Both the position numbers and the translations under genes were made by a program. The notes beneath the pieces were generated by a model, which was not told where the DNA came from, did not search any database, and saw only the letters and a program-made list of their open reading frames with translations. From Paracidovorax cattleyae (GTDB lineage Bacteria; Pseudomonadota; Gammaproteobacteria; Burkholderiales; Burkholderiaceae_C): 64,000 nucleotides of DNA. Location of the stretch: the NCBI RefSeq assembly GCF_900104515.1, contig NZ_FNJL01000002.1:186001-250000 (forward strand), given 5' to 3'. Below, piece after piece: positions 44,195-53,772 of the stretch (its first letter is position 1; each line of letters opens with the position of its first letter).

Positions 44195-44796
44195 CGACGG
44201 ATGCGCGCCATGGGCCGCAGGCCCTCCGAAGCAGCGTGGCCGCCAGGCGGCCCCGGGGCTTCACCCTGATCGAACTCATGGTGGTGATGGTGCTGGTGGC
44301 AGTGCTTCTGCGCATCGGCATCCCGAGCTTCGTGAGCTTCCAGCGCAATTCCGAACTGACCTCCGCTGCCAACGGGCTGCTTTCGAGCATCAATTCGGCC
44401 CGCACGGAGGCCATGAAGCGCAACATGAATGCCACGGTGTATCCCACCGATGGCCGTTCCTGGGCCGCCGGGTGGACCGTGTATGTGGACGTGGATGGCA
44501 CCGGCTCGTTCAATGCCGCCAACGACCTGGTCGTATCCGCGCAGCCTGCACTGGCTTCGTATTTTTCCGTGAGCGGCACGGGCACGGCGGCGGGTACGAC
44601 GCCCTTCGTCACATTCAACTCTTCGGGGTACGTGAAGGATTTCGGCAACGTCACCCTGGAAATCGCGCGCAACGATCTTTCCGATGCGGCGCTGTTGCAA
44701 CAGACGCGGCGGGTCATCATCTCCAAGACGGGCCGCGTGCGCGTCTGCAAGCCGGCGTCCGCGACAGACGCCACCTGCTCGAGCGGCGGGAACTGA
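44191..44796 (+). CDS. fimT: GspH/FimT-family minor pilin
   Basis: The 201-residue prepilin has a leader of about 25 residues (a longer one than in PilE) and the signature RPRG-FTLIELMVVMVLVAVLL, then IPSFVSFQRNSELTSAANGL and SSINSARTEAMKRN, the GspH/FimT block. It ends in a Ser/Cys-rich tail (KTGRVRVCKPA). It is the last gene of the pil operon. No terminator hairpin was seen in the 36 bases before the convergent cheB. Confidence 0.9.
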   Translation: MTTDARHGPQALRSSVAARRPRGFTLIELMVVMVLVAVLLRIGIPSFVSFQRNSELTSAANGLLSSINSARTEAMKRNMNATVYPTDGRSWAAGWTVYVDVDGTGSFNAANDLVVSAQPALASYFSVSGTGTAAGTTPFVTFNSSGYVKDFGNVTLEIARNDLSDAALLQQTRRVIISKTGRVRVCKPASATDATCSSGGN

Positions 44797-44832
44797 CGGT
44801 CCGCTGCCTGGCGCCGGGTGGAGAGACTCGCC

Positions 44833-45897
44833 CTAAGCCCCCCCGATCTCCCTCCAGATCGCCGACAGCGGCAGGACCTTGTCCACTCCCCCGCGCTTGA
44901 TCGCCTCCTTCGGCATGCCGAAGACCACGCAGCTCTCTTCGTCCTGGGCGGTGGTGCGGGCACCGGCCTGGTGCATCTCCAGCAGGCCGGCGGCGCCGTC
45001 GTCGCCCATGCCGGTCATGATGATGCCGTGGGCATTGGCGCCCGCGCTCTTGGCCACGGAGCGGAACAGCACGTCCACCGAGGGGCGGTGGCGGTTCACC
45101 AGGGGGCCGTCCAGCACCTCGACGTGGTATTGCGCACCACTGCGCCGCAGCAGCATGTGCCTGCCCCCCGGGGCGATCAGCGCGCGGCCGGGAACGACGC
45201 GGTCGTTGTTTTCCGCCTCCTTGACGGCGATGTGGCACAGGCCGTCCAGGCGGCTGGCGAAGGCGGCGGTGAATTTTTCCGGCATGTGCTGCACGATGAC
45301 GATGCCGGGGCACACGCGGGGCAGGGCGGTGAGCACTTCTTCCAGCGCCTGCGTGCCGCCGGTGGAGGTGCCGATGGCCACCACGCGCTCCGTGGTCTGG
45401 GCCATCGCCCGGCCCGCGCCGGGCGGCAGGATGGCGTCGGCAGTGTGCTTGCCGGTGGGCGCCAGCGGCACGGCCGGGCGGGCCAGGCGCCGCACGTTGG
45501 CGCGCGCTGCGGCGCGCACGGTGGCGACCAGTTCGTCCGCGCTCTCGGTCAGGAAGGACTTGAGGCCGAGCCGGGGTTTGGTCACGATGGATACCGCGCC
45601 TGCGGCGAGCGCCTCCATCGTGGTCCTGGCGCCCTTTTCCGTGAGGGTGGAGCAGATCACGACGGGCGTGGGACGCTCGGCCATGATCTTGCGCAGGAAG
45701 GTGATGCCGTCCATGCGGGGCATCTCGACGTCCAGCAGGATCACGTCCGGCCATTGCTGCTTCATGCGCTCCATGGCCAGCAGCGGGTCGGCTGCCGCAT
45801 ACAGCACCTCGATGCCGGGCGCCTCTCCGAGCAGGCCGGTAAGTACCTGGCGCACGACGGCGGAATCGTCCACGACGATGACTTGGATGGGTTTCAT
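44833..45897 (-). CDS. cheB: Chemotaxis response regulator protein-glutamate methylesterase CheB
   Basis: Removes methyl groups from chemoreceptors and deamidates their glutamines. The 354-residue protein has an N-terminal receiver ([17 protein letters not shown], Asp in [19 protein letters not shown], Lys in IVTKPRLGL) and a C-terminal methylesterase ([15 protein letters not shown] with the active Ser, [34 protein letters not shown]). The start is at 45895-45897. It is the last gene of the chemotaxis operon and converges on the pil operon. Confidence 0.96.
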   Translation of the reverse strand: MKPIQVIVVDDSAVVRQVLTGLLGEAPGIEVLYAAADPLLAMERMKQQWPDVILLDVEMPRMDGITFLRKIMAERPTPVVICSTLTEKGARTTMEALAAGAVSIVTKPRLGLKSFLTESADELVATVRAAARANVRRLARPAVPLAPTGKHTADAILPPGAGRAMAQTTERVVAIGTSTGGTQALEEVLTALPRVCPGIVIVQHMPEKFTAAFASRLDGLCHIAVKEAENNDRVVPGRALIAPGGRHMLLRRSGAQYHVEVLDGPLVNRHRPSVDVLFRSVAKSAGANAHGIIMTGMGDDGAAGLLEMHQAGARTTAQDEESCVVFGMPKEAIKRGGVDKVLPLSAIWREIGGA

Positions 45898-45937
45898 GGG
45901 TTGTTGCGTCTGCTGTAAAGCGCTGTGGTGAGACCGG

Positions 45938-46441
45938 CTATGGCTGCCGCAGTGCGGCCGGCGGGATCTGCCGGACCCAGACCGCGCCGCTGGCGACGTC
46001 GAAAACCACCTGCCGGTGGCCGTCGCCGAAGAGGTGTTCGCTGCGCACCGCGATGCCCCGGCCGGCCAGCAGTTGCCGCGCGGCGTGGCCATTGCGGGTG
46101 CCGACGGTGTCCATCACGGACTCCGGCCGGGTGGGGAACATGTTGCCGCCACCGAAGACCTTGGCCTCGCATTCGGCGGTGGGCACCCGCTCGCGCCGCA
46201 GGCCGCGCACCATCAGTTCCAGTGCCTCTTCGCCGTAGCGGCCGTCCAGTTCGCCGGGCCGGGCAGGGCGGCCGCGGTCGGCCAGCAGGAAATGCGACAT
46301 GGCGCCGATGCGGCGCGCGGGATGCCACAGCGTGATCGCCACGCAGGAGCCCAGCATGGTGCGCAGCCGCATGGTGTCGTCACCCACGAAGTATTCCCCC
46401 GGCTGGAGGAAAACGTCCATGGGCCTGGAAGGCGTCGGCAC
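45938..46441 (-). CDS. cheD: Chemoreceptor glutamine deamidase CheD
   Basis: The 167-residue protein has the CheD core: [20 protein letters not shown] with the catalytic Cys, [17 protein letters not shown] and a terminal [16 protein letters not shown] chose GTG 46439-46441 because GGAG lies at the right distance; ATG at 46420 is possible. It sits between cheR and cheB. Confidence 0.94.
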   Translation of the reverse strand: MPTPSRPMDVFLQPGEYFVGDDTMRLRTMLGSCVAITLWHPARRIGAMSHFLLADRGRPARPGELDGRYGEEALELMVRGLRRERVPTAECEAKVFGGGNMFPTRPESVMDTVGTRNGHAARQLLAGRGIAVRSEHLFGDGHRQVVFDVASGAVWVRQIPPAALRQP

Positions 46442-46456
46442 GTGCGGCTCCGGGCA

Positions 46457-47260
46457 TCATGGCTTGCGATAAACCGAGGGCGCGATCTGCACCATGGCGG
46501 AGTCGATGCCGTGCAGGCTCTCCGAATGGCCGATGTAGAGATACCCGCCCGGCCGGATGAACGAGATCACGCGGGCCACCACGTCGCGCTTGGTTTCGCC
46601 GTTGAAGTAGATCATCACGTTGCGCAGGAACACGACGTCGAAGCTGCCCAGGTCGGGGAGCTTTGTGTTCAGGTTGGCGTGGAGGAAGCGGACCTTCTGG
46701 CGCAACTCGCGCGCCACCAGCAGCGTTCCTGCCTGCGGCCCCTGGCCCTTCAGGCAGAACCGCCGCAGGTAGGGCTGGGGGATCTGGCGGGCGCGCTGCT
46801 CCGGATAGTGGCCGGTGCGGGCCTTGTCCAGCATGCGCGTGCTGATGTCGGTGCCTACCACCTCGAAGGACTGGCCGCCGCGGCAGTCCGCCAGGACCAT
46901 GGCGATGCTGTAGGCCTCTTCGCCGCTGGAACTGGCGGCGCTCCACACGCGGAACGGCGAGGTGGCGCCGGGCTGCTGCGCGGCGCTGCGCAGCAGATCG
47001 AAATGCCGCGATTCGCGGAAGAAATAGGTTTCGTTGGTGGTGAGCAGATCGACCGCCATCTGCACTTCGGCGGGATCCTGGCCGCTTTGCAGCAGTGCGA
47101 AGTATTCCGCGTACCCCGCCATCTGCGTCGCGTGCAGGCGCTTGGCCAGGCGTCCGCAGACGAGGGCTTTCTTCGCCGGGGACAGTGTGATGCCGGCCGC
47201 GTCGAAGATGAAGCGCTGGAAGTGCCCGAACTCGAGATCGGAGATGGTTCTGGATGGCAT
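46457..47260 (-). CDS. cheR: Chemotaxis protein methyltransferase CheR
   Basis: Methylates receptor glutamates with SAM. The 267-residue protein has the N-terminal helical domain (FIFDAAGITLSPAKKALVCG), LTTNETYFFRE, the SAM segment WSAASSSGEEAYSIAMVL and VFLRNVMIYFN, and ends GYLYIGHSESL. It follows the EAL gene by 10 bases and precedes cheD by 15. Confidence 0.96.
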   Translation of the reverse strand: MPSRTISDLEFGHFQRFIFDAAGITLSPAKKALVCGRLAKRLHATQMAGYAEYFALLQSGQDPAEVQMAVDLLTTNETYFFRESRHFDLLRSAAQQPGATSPFRVWSAASSSGEEAYSIAMVLADCRGGQSFEVVGTDISTRMLDKARTGHYPEQRARQIPQPYLRRFCLKGQGPQAGTLLVARELRQKVRFLHANLNTKLPDLGSFDVVFLRNVMIYFNGETKRDVVARVISFIRPGGYLYIGHSESLHGIDSAMVQIAPSVYRKP

Positions 47261-47270
47261 GGGGTGGTGG

Positions 47271-48530
47271 TCAGGGAAGCCGCAGATCGTCCAGGCGCGT
47301 TCGGTGGGAGCGGTTCCAGGCGGGCAGGTCTTCCCCGGGCATCGCCCTGGAGATCAGCCATCCCTGGGCGCTGGTGCAGCCGAAGTCCTGGAGCAGCCGC
47401 CAGTCCTCCAGGTGTTCCACACCCTCGGCCACCGTGGAGAGGTTGAGCCGGCGCGCCAGGTCCAGCGCCGACTCGAGGATCACGCGCAGGCTCTTGCGGC
47501 GGTGGGCGCCGTGGACGAACGAGCGGTCTATCTTGAGCTCGGTGAAGGGAATGCGCGACAGCTGCTGCAGCGAGGAAAACCCGGTGCCGTAGTCGTCGAT
47601 GGACAAACCGAACCCCTTGAGCCGCAGGCGCACCAGCGCCGCGTGCGCGGCGCTGCAGGTCTCCACCATCGACCCTTCGGTCACTTCCAGCATCAGCTGC
47701 GAGGGCGCCAGGCCGTACCGCAGCTGCCGCGCGCATATCTCGTTCACGATGTCCGGAGAGGCCAGCAGTTGCGGAGACAAGTTGATGGCCAGCGTGAGCC
47801 GCATGCCGCGCGATTGCCAGGCGGCGCACTGCAGGAAGCTGCGCTCCATCATGGACAGCGTCAGCGCGTGGATGAGTCCCACGCGTTCGGCCAGCGGAAT
47901 GAATTCGTCCGGCGGCACCATGCCCAGGACCGGATGGTTCCAGCGCGCCAGGGCCTCCACCCCGCGGAGCATGCCGGTCCGGGTGTCCGCTTTCGGCTGG
48001 AAGTGGGGCGTGATGCCTCCCTCCCGGATGGCCTGATCGAGCATGGCTGCGTCGATCGGCATGCGGGGCGCACGGCGCCGCTCGGGGAGGGGCGCCGACG
48101 GCGACAGGACTTGCTCGAGGACCGACTGCAGATCGCCGCTTTTCAGCGGCTTGTGCAGCCCGCGCACGACCGACGTGCCCAGCGACTGGACCGAGTCCAG
48201 CAGGGCGTCCCCGTGTCCCGACAGCAGGACGATGGGGATGCGCAGGCCCTGCTGCTGCAGGGCTTCGATGAGTTCGATGCCGTCCATCTCGGGCATCTCC
48301 AGATCCACGATGGCCAGGCTGGGCTGCGGGACCATCGCCGCGATCATCTCCAGGGCCTGGCGGCCATCGCAGGCCTCCAGCACCTGTGCGATGCCCAGGT
48401 GGTGGCAGAGCTGCACGGCATGCTGCCGCTGCGTCCGGCTGTCATCGACGATGAGGACCGAACAGGCGGCCGCAGGTGGCGACCCCCGGGGTGCGGCCGC
48501 GCTCGGCGGGAACAGGTCAGGTGCGGTCAT
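47271..48530 (-). CDS. Receiver-EAL protein (cyclic di-GMP phosphodiesterase)
   Basis: The 419-residue protein has a receiver at about 22-140 (VLIVDDSRTQRQHAVQL, Asp in LAIVDLEMPEMDGIELI, Lys in GLHKPLKSG) and an EAL domain at about 155-410 with the catalytic residues present: EAL in GVEALARWNHP, NLSPQ, EVTEGSM, DDYGTGFSSL, KIDRSFV and AEGVE. It should hydrolyse cyclic di-GMP when phosphorylated. Its place between cheW and cheR suggests that this chemosensory system feeds a second-messenger output. Confidence 0.93.
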   Translation of the reverse strand: MTAPDLFPPSAAAPRGSPPAAACSVLIVDDSRTQRQHAVQLCHHLGIAQVLEACDGRQALEMIAAMVPQPSLAIVDLEMPEMDGIELIEALQQQGLRIPIVLLSGHGDALLDSVQSLGTSVVRGLHKPLKSGDLQSVLEQVLSPSAPLPERRRAPRMPIDAAMLDQAIREGGITPHFQPKADTRTGMLRGVEALARWNHPVLGMVPPDEFIPLAERVGLIHALTLSMMERSFLQCAAWQSRGMRLTLAINLSPQLLASPDIVNEICARQLRYGLAPSQLMLEVTEGSMVETCSAAHAALVRLRLKGFGLSIDDYGTGFSSLQQLSRIPFTELKIDRSFVHGAHRRKSLRVILESALDLARRLNLSTVAEGVEHLEDWRLLQDFGCTSAQGWLISRAMPGEDLPAWNRSHRTRLDDLRLP

Positions 48531-48560
48531 TCCGTGGCGGGCGGTCGGGCGGCGGGAGTC

Positions 48561-49118
48561 TCAACGGGGCTCGGCCGTGTCCGCCGGCAGCAGGGCCAGC
48601 CCAGCCAGGGCCTGCGTGGAGAAGGCCCGGTCCAGGTTCAGCAGGACCACCAGGCGGTCGCGCACCTTGCCCATGCCCTGGATGAAGTCCGCCTGGATGC
48701 GGGCACCGAAGGGGGGCGGCGGCTCGATGTCGGCAGGGGCGATGTCGATGACTTCGTTGACGGCATCCACCACGACGCCGATCACCTGCCGCTCCTGGTC
48801 CGCGCCGACCTCGACGATTACGATGCAGGTGCGCTTGCCCACGGCCGCGGGCTCGCCGCCGAAGTGCGCCTGCAGGTCGATGACGGGAACCACGGCGCCC
48901 CGGAGGTTGATGACGCCGCGCACGGAGCGCGGCATCATCGGCACCGTGGTCGGATCGCCATACTCGATGATCTCTTTGATGGCAAGGATGCCGATGGCGA
49001 ACATCTCGCGCCCGAGCTGGAACGTGAGGTACTGCGCCGCATCAGCGGCGGCCCCGTCGGAGGGGTCCGTGGCGGGGGAATGCTTGGCGTTGGGCATGCG
49101 GGCGTCCTGGGCAGCCAT
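48561..49118 (-). CDS. cheW: Chemotaxis coupling protein CheW
   Basis: Couples receptors to CheA. The 185-residue protein has the CheW core: YLTFQLGREMFAIGILAIKE, VRGVINLRGAVVPVIDLQ, VIGVVVDAVNEVIDI and DFIQGMGKVRDRLVVLLNLD. The start at 49116-49118 ([14 protein letters not shown]) overlaps the receptor stop as ATGA. MPNAKHS at 49097 has a better ribosome site (AGGACG) and is a real alternative. A short Ala-rich N-terminal extension and a C-terminal tail of about 25 residues lie outside the core. Confidence 0.93.
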   Translation of the reverse strand: MAAQDARMPNAKHSPATDPSDGAAADAAQYLTFQLGREMFAIGILAIKEIIEYGDPTTVPMMPRSVRGVINLRGAVVPVIDLQAHFGGEPAAVGKRTCIVIVEVGADQERQVIGVVVDAVNEVIDIAPADIEPPPPFGARIQADFIQGMGKVRDRLVVLLNLDRAFSTQALAGLALLPADTAEPR

Positions 49119-50770
49119 CAATAGCGGGTGAATTGGGATTCGTCGATCCCGTCCGCACCCGCGGCGCCCGCGAAGGCGAGGCTGGGGCCGGGCCTGCGGG
49201 ACTGCGCGGGTTTTCTCGCCGCAGCGTTCCGGAGCGCACCGGAGGGCGCCCTGGCCGGCACGCTGCCCGCCAGCTTGAAGAAGCCCATGGTCTGCTGCAG
49301 CTGCTCCGCCTGGCTGCTCATTTCCTCGGCGGTGGCGGCGAGTTCCTCGGAGCTCGATGCGTTCTGCTGCGTGGTCTGGCTGAGCTGGCCGACGGCGGCA
49401 TTGATCTGGCCGACGCCCGACGACTGTTCCTCGCTCGCGGCGGTGATCTCCTGCACGAGGTCGGAGGTCTTGCGGATGCTGGGCACCATCTCGCCCAGCA
49501 GGGTGCCGGCGCGCTCGGCCAGTTCGACGCTGGAGCTGGCCACGTCGCCGATTTCCTGGGCGGCGACCTGGCTGCGCTCGGCGAGCTTGCGCACCTCGGC
49601 CGCGACGACCGCGAAGCCCTTGCCGTGCTCGCCGGCGCGTGCGGCCTCGATGGCGGCGTTCAGGGCCAGCAGGTTGGTCTGGTAGGCGATGTCGTCGATG
49701 ATGTTGATCTTCTGGGCGATCTGCTTCATGGCCGCGACGGTGGCCTTGACGGCTTCGCCGCCCTCGGTGGCCTCGGAGGCGGCCTTGGTGGCCATGCTGT
49801 CGGTGAGCTTGGCGTTCTCGGTGTTCTGTGAGATGGAGGCGGTCATCTGCTCGAGCGACGCGCTGGTCTCCTCCACGCCGGCGGCCTGCTCGCTGGCGGC
49901 CTGGCTGAGCGACTGCGCCGTGGCGCTCACCTCTTCGGACGCACCCGCCAGGGATTCCGCGCCGCTGTTGACGTCGGTCACCACGCGCGAGAGCTTGTCC
50001 ACCATGTTCTTCATCGCGGCCAGCACGCTGGTGGTGTCCCCGCTGCGCGTGGCCACCTGGATCGTCAAATCGCCGTTGGACACGCTGTTGGCGATTTCGG
50101 CCACGTAGACAGGCTCGCCTCCCAGTTGCTTGATGAGGTTGCGCGCGATCAGGATGCCGATCAGAGTCACCAGGACCAGGGTAGTGGCAGCCACCGCCAT
50201 GGAACTCATGAAAGCGGATTGCCTGGTGGCGTCCGCGCGGGCTGCCCCTTCCTTGGAGAGCTTTTCGTTGTAGGCCTGGATATCGCCTACCGCTTTCCAC
50301 AACTGATCCACCTTGGCCAGTTCCTTTTCGTTCAGCGTTATTGCTTCTTCACCTTTGTTAGCCAAACCCAACTCTTCAAGACGGCTACGCAGTCCCTGAT
50401 AATTTGCCCACGAGGACTTGACTTCCGCCAACAGCGCACGGTCCGTGTCGTCGCTGATATTGTTGGCTTCGTATTTTTTCAGCGACGCATCGACCTTTGG
50501 CAACTGCTCCTTGATGGCAGCGCTGTAGCGCTTCATTCGATCGACATCGGTATCCGCGACAGTTTTCCAAGTCTCCAGTTGAGCGTTCATCATGGCATTG
50601 CTGAACTCCGCGATGTTGACCAGCGAAGGCACGCTGTTTTCCGTCGCGTAGCTGGCAGCCTTGAAGACCTGCCCCATTTGGACGAAGCTTGATCCCGCCA
50701 AGGTGAGGATCCCGGCCAAGGCGAGCAAGATCAGAACCAGGAATTTCTGGGTGACCGTGAGTTTGTTCAT
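49118..50770 (-). CDS. Methyl-accepting chemotaxis protein with a periplasmic sensor domain
   Basis: The 550-residue receptor has a first membrane segment ([20 protein letters not shown]), a helical periplasmic part with [20 protein letters not shown], a second segment ([19 protein letters not shown]), a HAMP-like stretch and the signalling tip ([40 protein letters not shown]). The C-terminus ends DESQFTRY. The part encoding residues about 25-190 is clearly AT-richer than the rest. AAGGAG precedes the ATG. It lies 130 bases after cheA. Confidence 0.94.
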   Translation of the reverse strand: MNKLTVTQKFLVLILLALAGILTLAGSSFVQMGQVFKAASYATENSVPSLVNIAEFSNAMMNAQLETWKTVADTDVDRMKRYSAAIKEQLPKVDASLKKYEANNISDDTDRALLAEVKSSWANYQGLRSRLEELGLANKGEEAITLNEKELAKVDQLWKAVGDIQAYNEKLSKEGAARADATRQSAFMSSMAVAATTLVLVTLIGILIARNLIKQLGGEPVYVAEIANSVSNGDLTIQVATRSGDTTSVLAAMKNMVDKLSRVVTDVNSGAESLAGASEEVSATAQSLSQAASEQAAGVEETSASLEQMTASISQNTENAKLTDSMATKAASEATEGGEAVKATVAAMKQIAQKINIIDDIAYQTNLLALNAAIEAARAGEHGKGFAVVAAEVRKLAERSQVAAQEIGDVASSSVELAERAGTLLGEMVPSIRKTSDLVQEITAASEEQSSGVGQINAAVGQLSQTTQQNASSSEELAATAEEMSSQAEQLQQTMGFFKLAGSVPARAPSGALRNAAARKPAQSRRPGPSLAFAGAAGADGIDESQFTRY

Positions 50771-50900
50771 GAGAACTCCTTAAAACATCGTTGGAATAGG
50801 TTGCTCAAGTGCCTTTTGGGGCTGTTTTACAAAGGTGAGCGCGTTCATCAGTGACGTGGGCGGCATCGATCAGCAACAGGTGGCCGGGTAAAAGCCGTCA

Positions 50901-53081
50901 TTACGGCGCGGCGGCCACGGTGTCGGAGACGGGGCGCTGGGCGGCCATGGCCTTCGCGGCGAGCGCCGGAATGTCCAGGATCAGCGCCACCTCGCCGGTG
51001 CCCAGGATGCTGGAGCCGCTGATGCCCTGGAGGTGGGCGAACATCTGCGCCAGCGGCTTGATCACCGCCTGGGCCTCGCCCAGCAGGCGGTCCACGATCA
51101 GGCCGAAACGCTGCGAGCCTTCCCGCACCACCACGATGCTCTGGCGGGAACCGGCCGGGTCCGGCACGTGGAAGAGTGCGCGCAGCCGGATGAACGGCAG
51201 CACGCGCCCGCGCAGCTCGGTGTAATCGTGGCCGCTGTCTTCGCGGAACTCGATGCATTCCTCGATGGCCTCGAGCGGCAGCACGAAGACCGAACGCCCC
51301 ACGGCGACCTGGAAGCCGTTGATGATGGCCAGCGTCAGCGGCAGCCGCACGGTGGTCTTCGTGCCCAGGCCCGGGCGGCTGTCGAGGGACACCGTGCCCC
51401 GCAGCGCGGCGATGTTGCGCTTGACCACGTCCATGCCGACGCCCCGGCCCGAAAGGTTCGTGACCTGGTCGGCCGTCGAGAAGCCGGGCTCGAAGATCAG
51501 GTTGTAGATGTCTTCGTCCGCCAGCGCCTTGCCCGCATCGACCAGGCCGCGCTCGACGGCCTTGGCCAGGATGCGGTCGCGCGACAGGCCGCCGCCGTCG
51601 TCGCCCACCTCGATCACGATGCTTCCCGAGTCGTGGTAGGCGTTGAGCGACACGGTTCCCCATGCGGGCTTGCCGCGCTCGATGCGCAGGGCGACCGGCT
51701 CGATGCCGTGGTCCATGCTGTTGCGCACCAGGTGCGTCAGCGGGTCGGCGATCTTCTCGACCACGGTCTTGTCCAGTTCGGTGTCTTCGCCGCGCACCTG
51801 CAGCACGATGTCCTTGCCAATCTCGCGCGAGACGTCGTGCACCATGCGCTGGAACCGGTTGAACGTCGCGCCGATGCGGACCATGCGCAGCTGCAGTGCG
51901 CTGTCGCGGATCTCCTGCACCAGGCCGTTGAGCGTGGAATGCGACTCCTGCAGGGCCGCGTTCTGCACGTGGCGGCCCGCCTGCGTGGCCGTGGCCGTGG
52001 CCGTGATGAGCTCTCCCACCAGGTCCACGAGGCGGTCGAGCTTTTCTGCATCGACCCGCACGGACTGGTGCTCGGCGGAGCGGCTTTCCTTGATCTGCTT
52101 CTGGCGCACCAGAGCGGCTTCCACGATCGGCTGCTGCACGCGGCGCTGCTCCACCAGCAACTGGCCGAGAGGTTCGCTCGCGCCGTGGTGCTGCAGCTGC
52201 AGCGCTTCGTCGAGCTCCCGGCGCGTCAGGCTGCCGCAGTGCACGAGGATCTCGCCCAGGCGCAGGGAGGCATCCTGCCCGTGCGGCCCCATGGTGCCGA
52301 TCAGGTCGATGTAGCGGGAGATCTCGCTGTCCGGCGGAAGGATGTGCACCACGCAGTCGTCGAGCACGAACTCGAAGGCACCTTCGATGTCGGCCTTGCT
52401 GGCGCTGCTGCGCAGCGCGATCTCGAAGCCGAGGTAGCAGGACTCCGCATCCATGTCCGTCAGCGCGGGCAGATCGTCGGGCAGCGTGGCGATGCCCGTG
52501 ATCGTTCCGAGCTTGTTGAGGTAGCGCAGGAACGACAGGGGATCCATGCCGTTGCGCAGCACGTCCCGGCCGAAGCGCAGGGAGATGTGCCAGTGGTCCG
52601 GCGCGCGGCCTCCGGTCGCGGCCGGTGCCGGGGGCGCGAGGCCTTCTGCCGGGCGGGCGGGCTGCTCGGTGCGCGGCGCGGCGCCGGCATTCTCCAGCAG
52701 CCGGTTCAGGCCATCCAGCAGCGGCTGCGCATCGGCCTGCAACTGCTCGTCGGCCTGGGTGTGGCCGGCCGCCGCGGCCGCCACGAGGCGGCCGGTGTGG
52801 TCGCCGCAGGCGAGCAGCAGCGACACGACCGATTCGTCGAGGGCGATGGCGCCGTCGCGCACCTTGTCCAGCACGCTCTCGGCGACGTGGGTGAAATCCA
52901 CGATGAAGTCCAGGCCGAACAGGCCCGCGGATCCCTTGATGGTGTGCGCCGCACGGAAGATCGCGTTCACCGAGTCGGACGGGTCCTCCTCCTGCAGCAC
53001 CCCCAGGAGGGCCTGCTCCATGTCCTCCAGCAACTCGCCGCTCTCGGCGATGAAGGCCTGCAATGCCTGTTCCATGTTCAT
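50901..53081 (-). CDS. cheA: Chemotaxis histidine kinase CheA
   Basis: The 726-residue kinase has an HPt domain with phosphoacceptor His46 (FRAAHTIKGSAGLFG), a variable part at about 130-270, dimerisation and ATPase domains (LVRNSMDHGIEPVALRIERG, GDDGGGLSRDRIL, GRGVGMDVVKRNIAALRGTV) and a CheW-like C-terminus (AIINGFQVAVGRSVFVLPLE). At 273-328 two tandem units (LRLGEILVHCGSLTRRELDE; EPLGQLLVEQRRVQQPIVEA) resemble the N-terminal repeat of type II/IV secretion ATPases. This is not standard in E. coli-type CheA. It overlaps the STAS gene by ATGA. Confidence 0.95.
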   Translation of the reverse strand: MNMEQALQAFIAESGELLEDMEQALLGVLQEEDPSDSVNAIFRAAHTIKGSAGLFGLDFIVDFTHVAESVLDKVRDGAIALDESVVSLLLACGDHTGRLVAAAAAGHTQADEQLQADAQPLLDGLNRLLENAGAAPRTEQPARPAEGLAPPAPAATGGRAPDHWHISLRFGRDVLRNGMDPLSFLRYLNKLGTITGIATLPDDLPALTDMDAESCYLGFEIALRSSASKADIEGAFEFVLDDCVVHILPPDSEISRYIDLIGTMGPHGQDASLRLGEILVHCGSLTRRELDEALQLQHHGASEPLGQLLVEQRRVQQPIVEAALVRQKQIKESRSAEHQSVRVDAEKLDRLVDLVGELITATATATQAGRHVQNAALQESHSTLNGLVQEIRDSALQLRMVRIGATFNRFQRMVHDVSREIGKDIVLQVRGEDTELDKTVVEKIADPLTHLVRNSMDHGIEPVALRIERGKPAWGTVSLNAYHDSGSIVIEVGDDGGGLSRDRILAKAVERGLVDAGKALADEDIYNLIFEPGFSTADQVTNLSGRGVGMDVVKRNIAALRGTVSLDSRPGLGTKTTVRLPLTLAIINGFQVAVGRSVFVLPLEAIEECIEFREDSGHDYTELRGRVLPFIRLRALFHVPDPAGSRQSIVVVREGSQRFGLIVDRLLGEAQAVIKPLAQMFAHLQGISGSSILGTGEVALILDIPALAAKAMAAQRPVSDTVAAAP

Positions 53082-53395
53082 GAAGCGTCTCCCTCGGGCG
53101 GTGTGCCGGCGGCGAGGGTCTCGCCGAAGAATGCGGACAGGTCAAACAGCGCGAAGACGTCCGACACCGGCGCATTGCAGCCGGTGAAGCGCAGCCACTG
53201 GCCCCTGGCCTGCGCATCGCGGCGGGCTGCCATGAGCAACTGCACGCCTGCGCTGTCGATCTCGGTCACGCCCGCGAGGTCGATCTCCAGCCCGTCGGGG
53301 CTGTCGGAGAGGGCTGCAAGCAGGCCCGTGCGCGTTTCCGCAGCCCGGTAGATGGTGAGCTCGCCGTCGAGCGCCAGCGTGGTGATGGAGGTCAT
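53078..53395 (-). CDS. STAS-domain protein
   Basis: The 105-residue protein is a single STAS domain: LDGELTIYRAAETRTGLLAA, IDLAGVTEIDSAGVQLLMAA (with the DSAG motif whose Ser is phosphorylated in anti-sigma antagonists), and WLRFTGCNAPVSDVF. STAS proteins occur in many chemosensory operons of beta- and gammaproteobacteria. It overlaps cheY and cheA by four bases on each side, so the three are tightly coupled. Confidence 0.92.
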   Translation of the reverse strand: MTSITTLALDGELTIYRAAETRTGLLAALSDSPDGLEIDLAGVTEIDSAGVQLLMAARRDAQARGQWLRFTGCNAPVSDVFALFDLSAFFGETLAAGTPPEGDAS

Positions 53396-53760
53396 GGCAG
53401 CACCAGCTTTTCCACGGCCGACAGCAGGGTGGGCGGCTGGAACGGCTTGGTCACCCAGGCCTTGGCGCCGGCCATCTGGCCCTCGCGCTTCTTCGCCTCC
53501 TGGCTCTCCGTGGTAAGCATGATCACGGGGGTGAAGCGGTAGGCCGGCATGGCTTTCACGCTCTTGAGGAAGGTGATGCCGTCCATGTTCGGCATGTTCA
53601 CGTCGCTGATGATCAGGTGCACCTTCTGGCCGGTGAGCCGGCGCAGCGCGTCGATGCCGTCGCAGCCTTCGATGACGTCGTAGCCCGCGCCCCTGAGTGC
53701 GATGCCCACGACCGACCGCACGGAAGCGGAGTCATCCACGATCAGAATGGTCTTTGCCAT
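53392..53760 (-). CDS. cheY: CheY-type response regulator
   Basis: The 122-residue single-domain receiver has DD in ILIVDDSASVRSVVGIAL, the phosphoacceptor Asp in LIISDVNMPNMDGITFLKSV, Thr in VIMLTTESQ and Lys in AWVTKPFQPPTL. It could signal to the flagellar motor or act within the array. It lies 12 bases after the upstream receptor-like gene. Confidence 0.94.
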   Translation of the reverse strand: MAKTILIVDDSASVRSVVGIALRGAGYDVIEGCDGIDALRRLTGQKVHLIISDVNMPNMDGITFLKSVKAMPAYRFTPVIMLTTESQEAKKREGQMAGAKAWVTKPFQPPTLLSAVEKLVLP

Positions 53761-53772
53761 AAAGAAGGTCCT

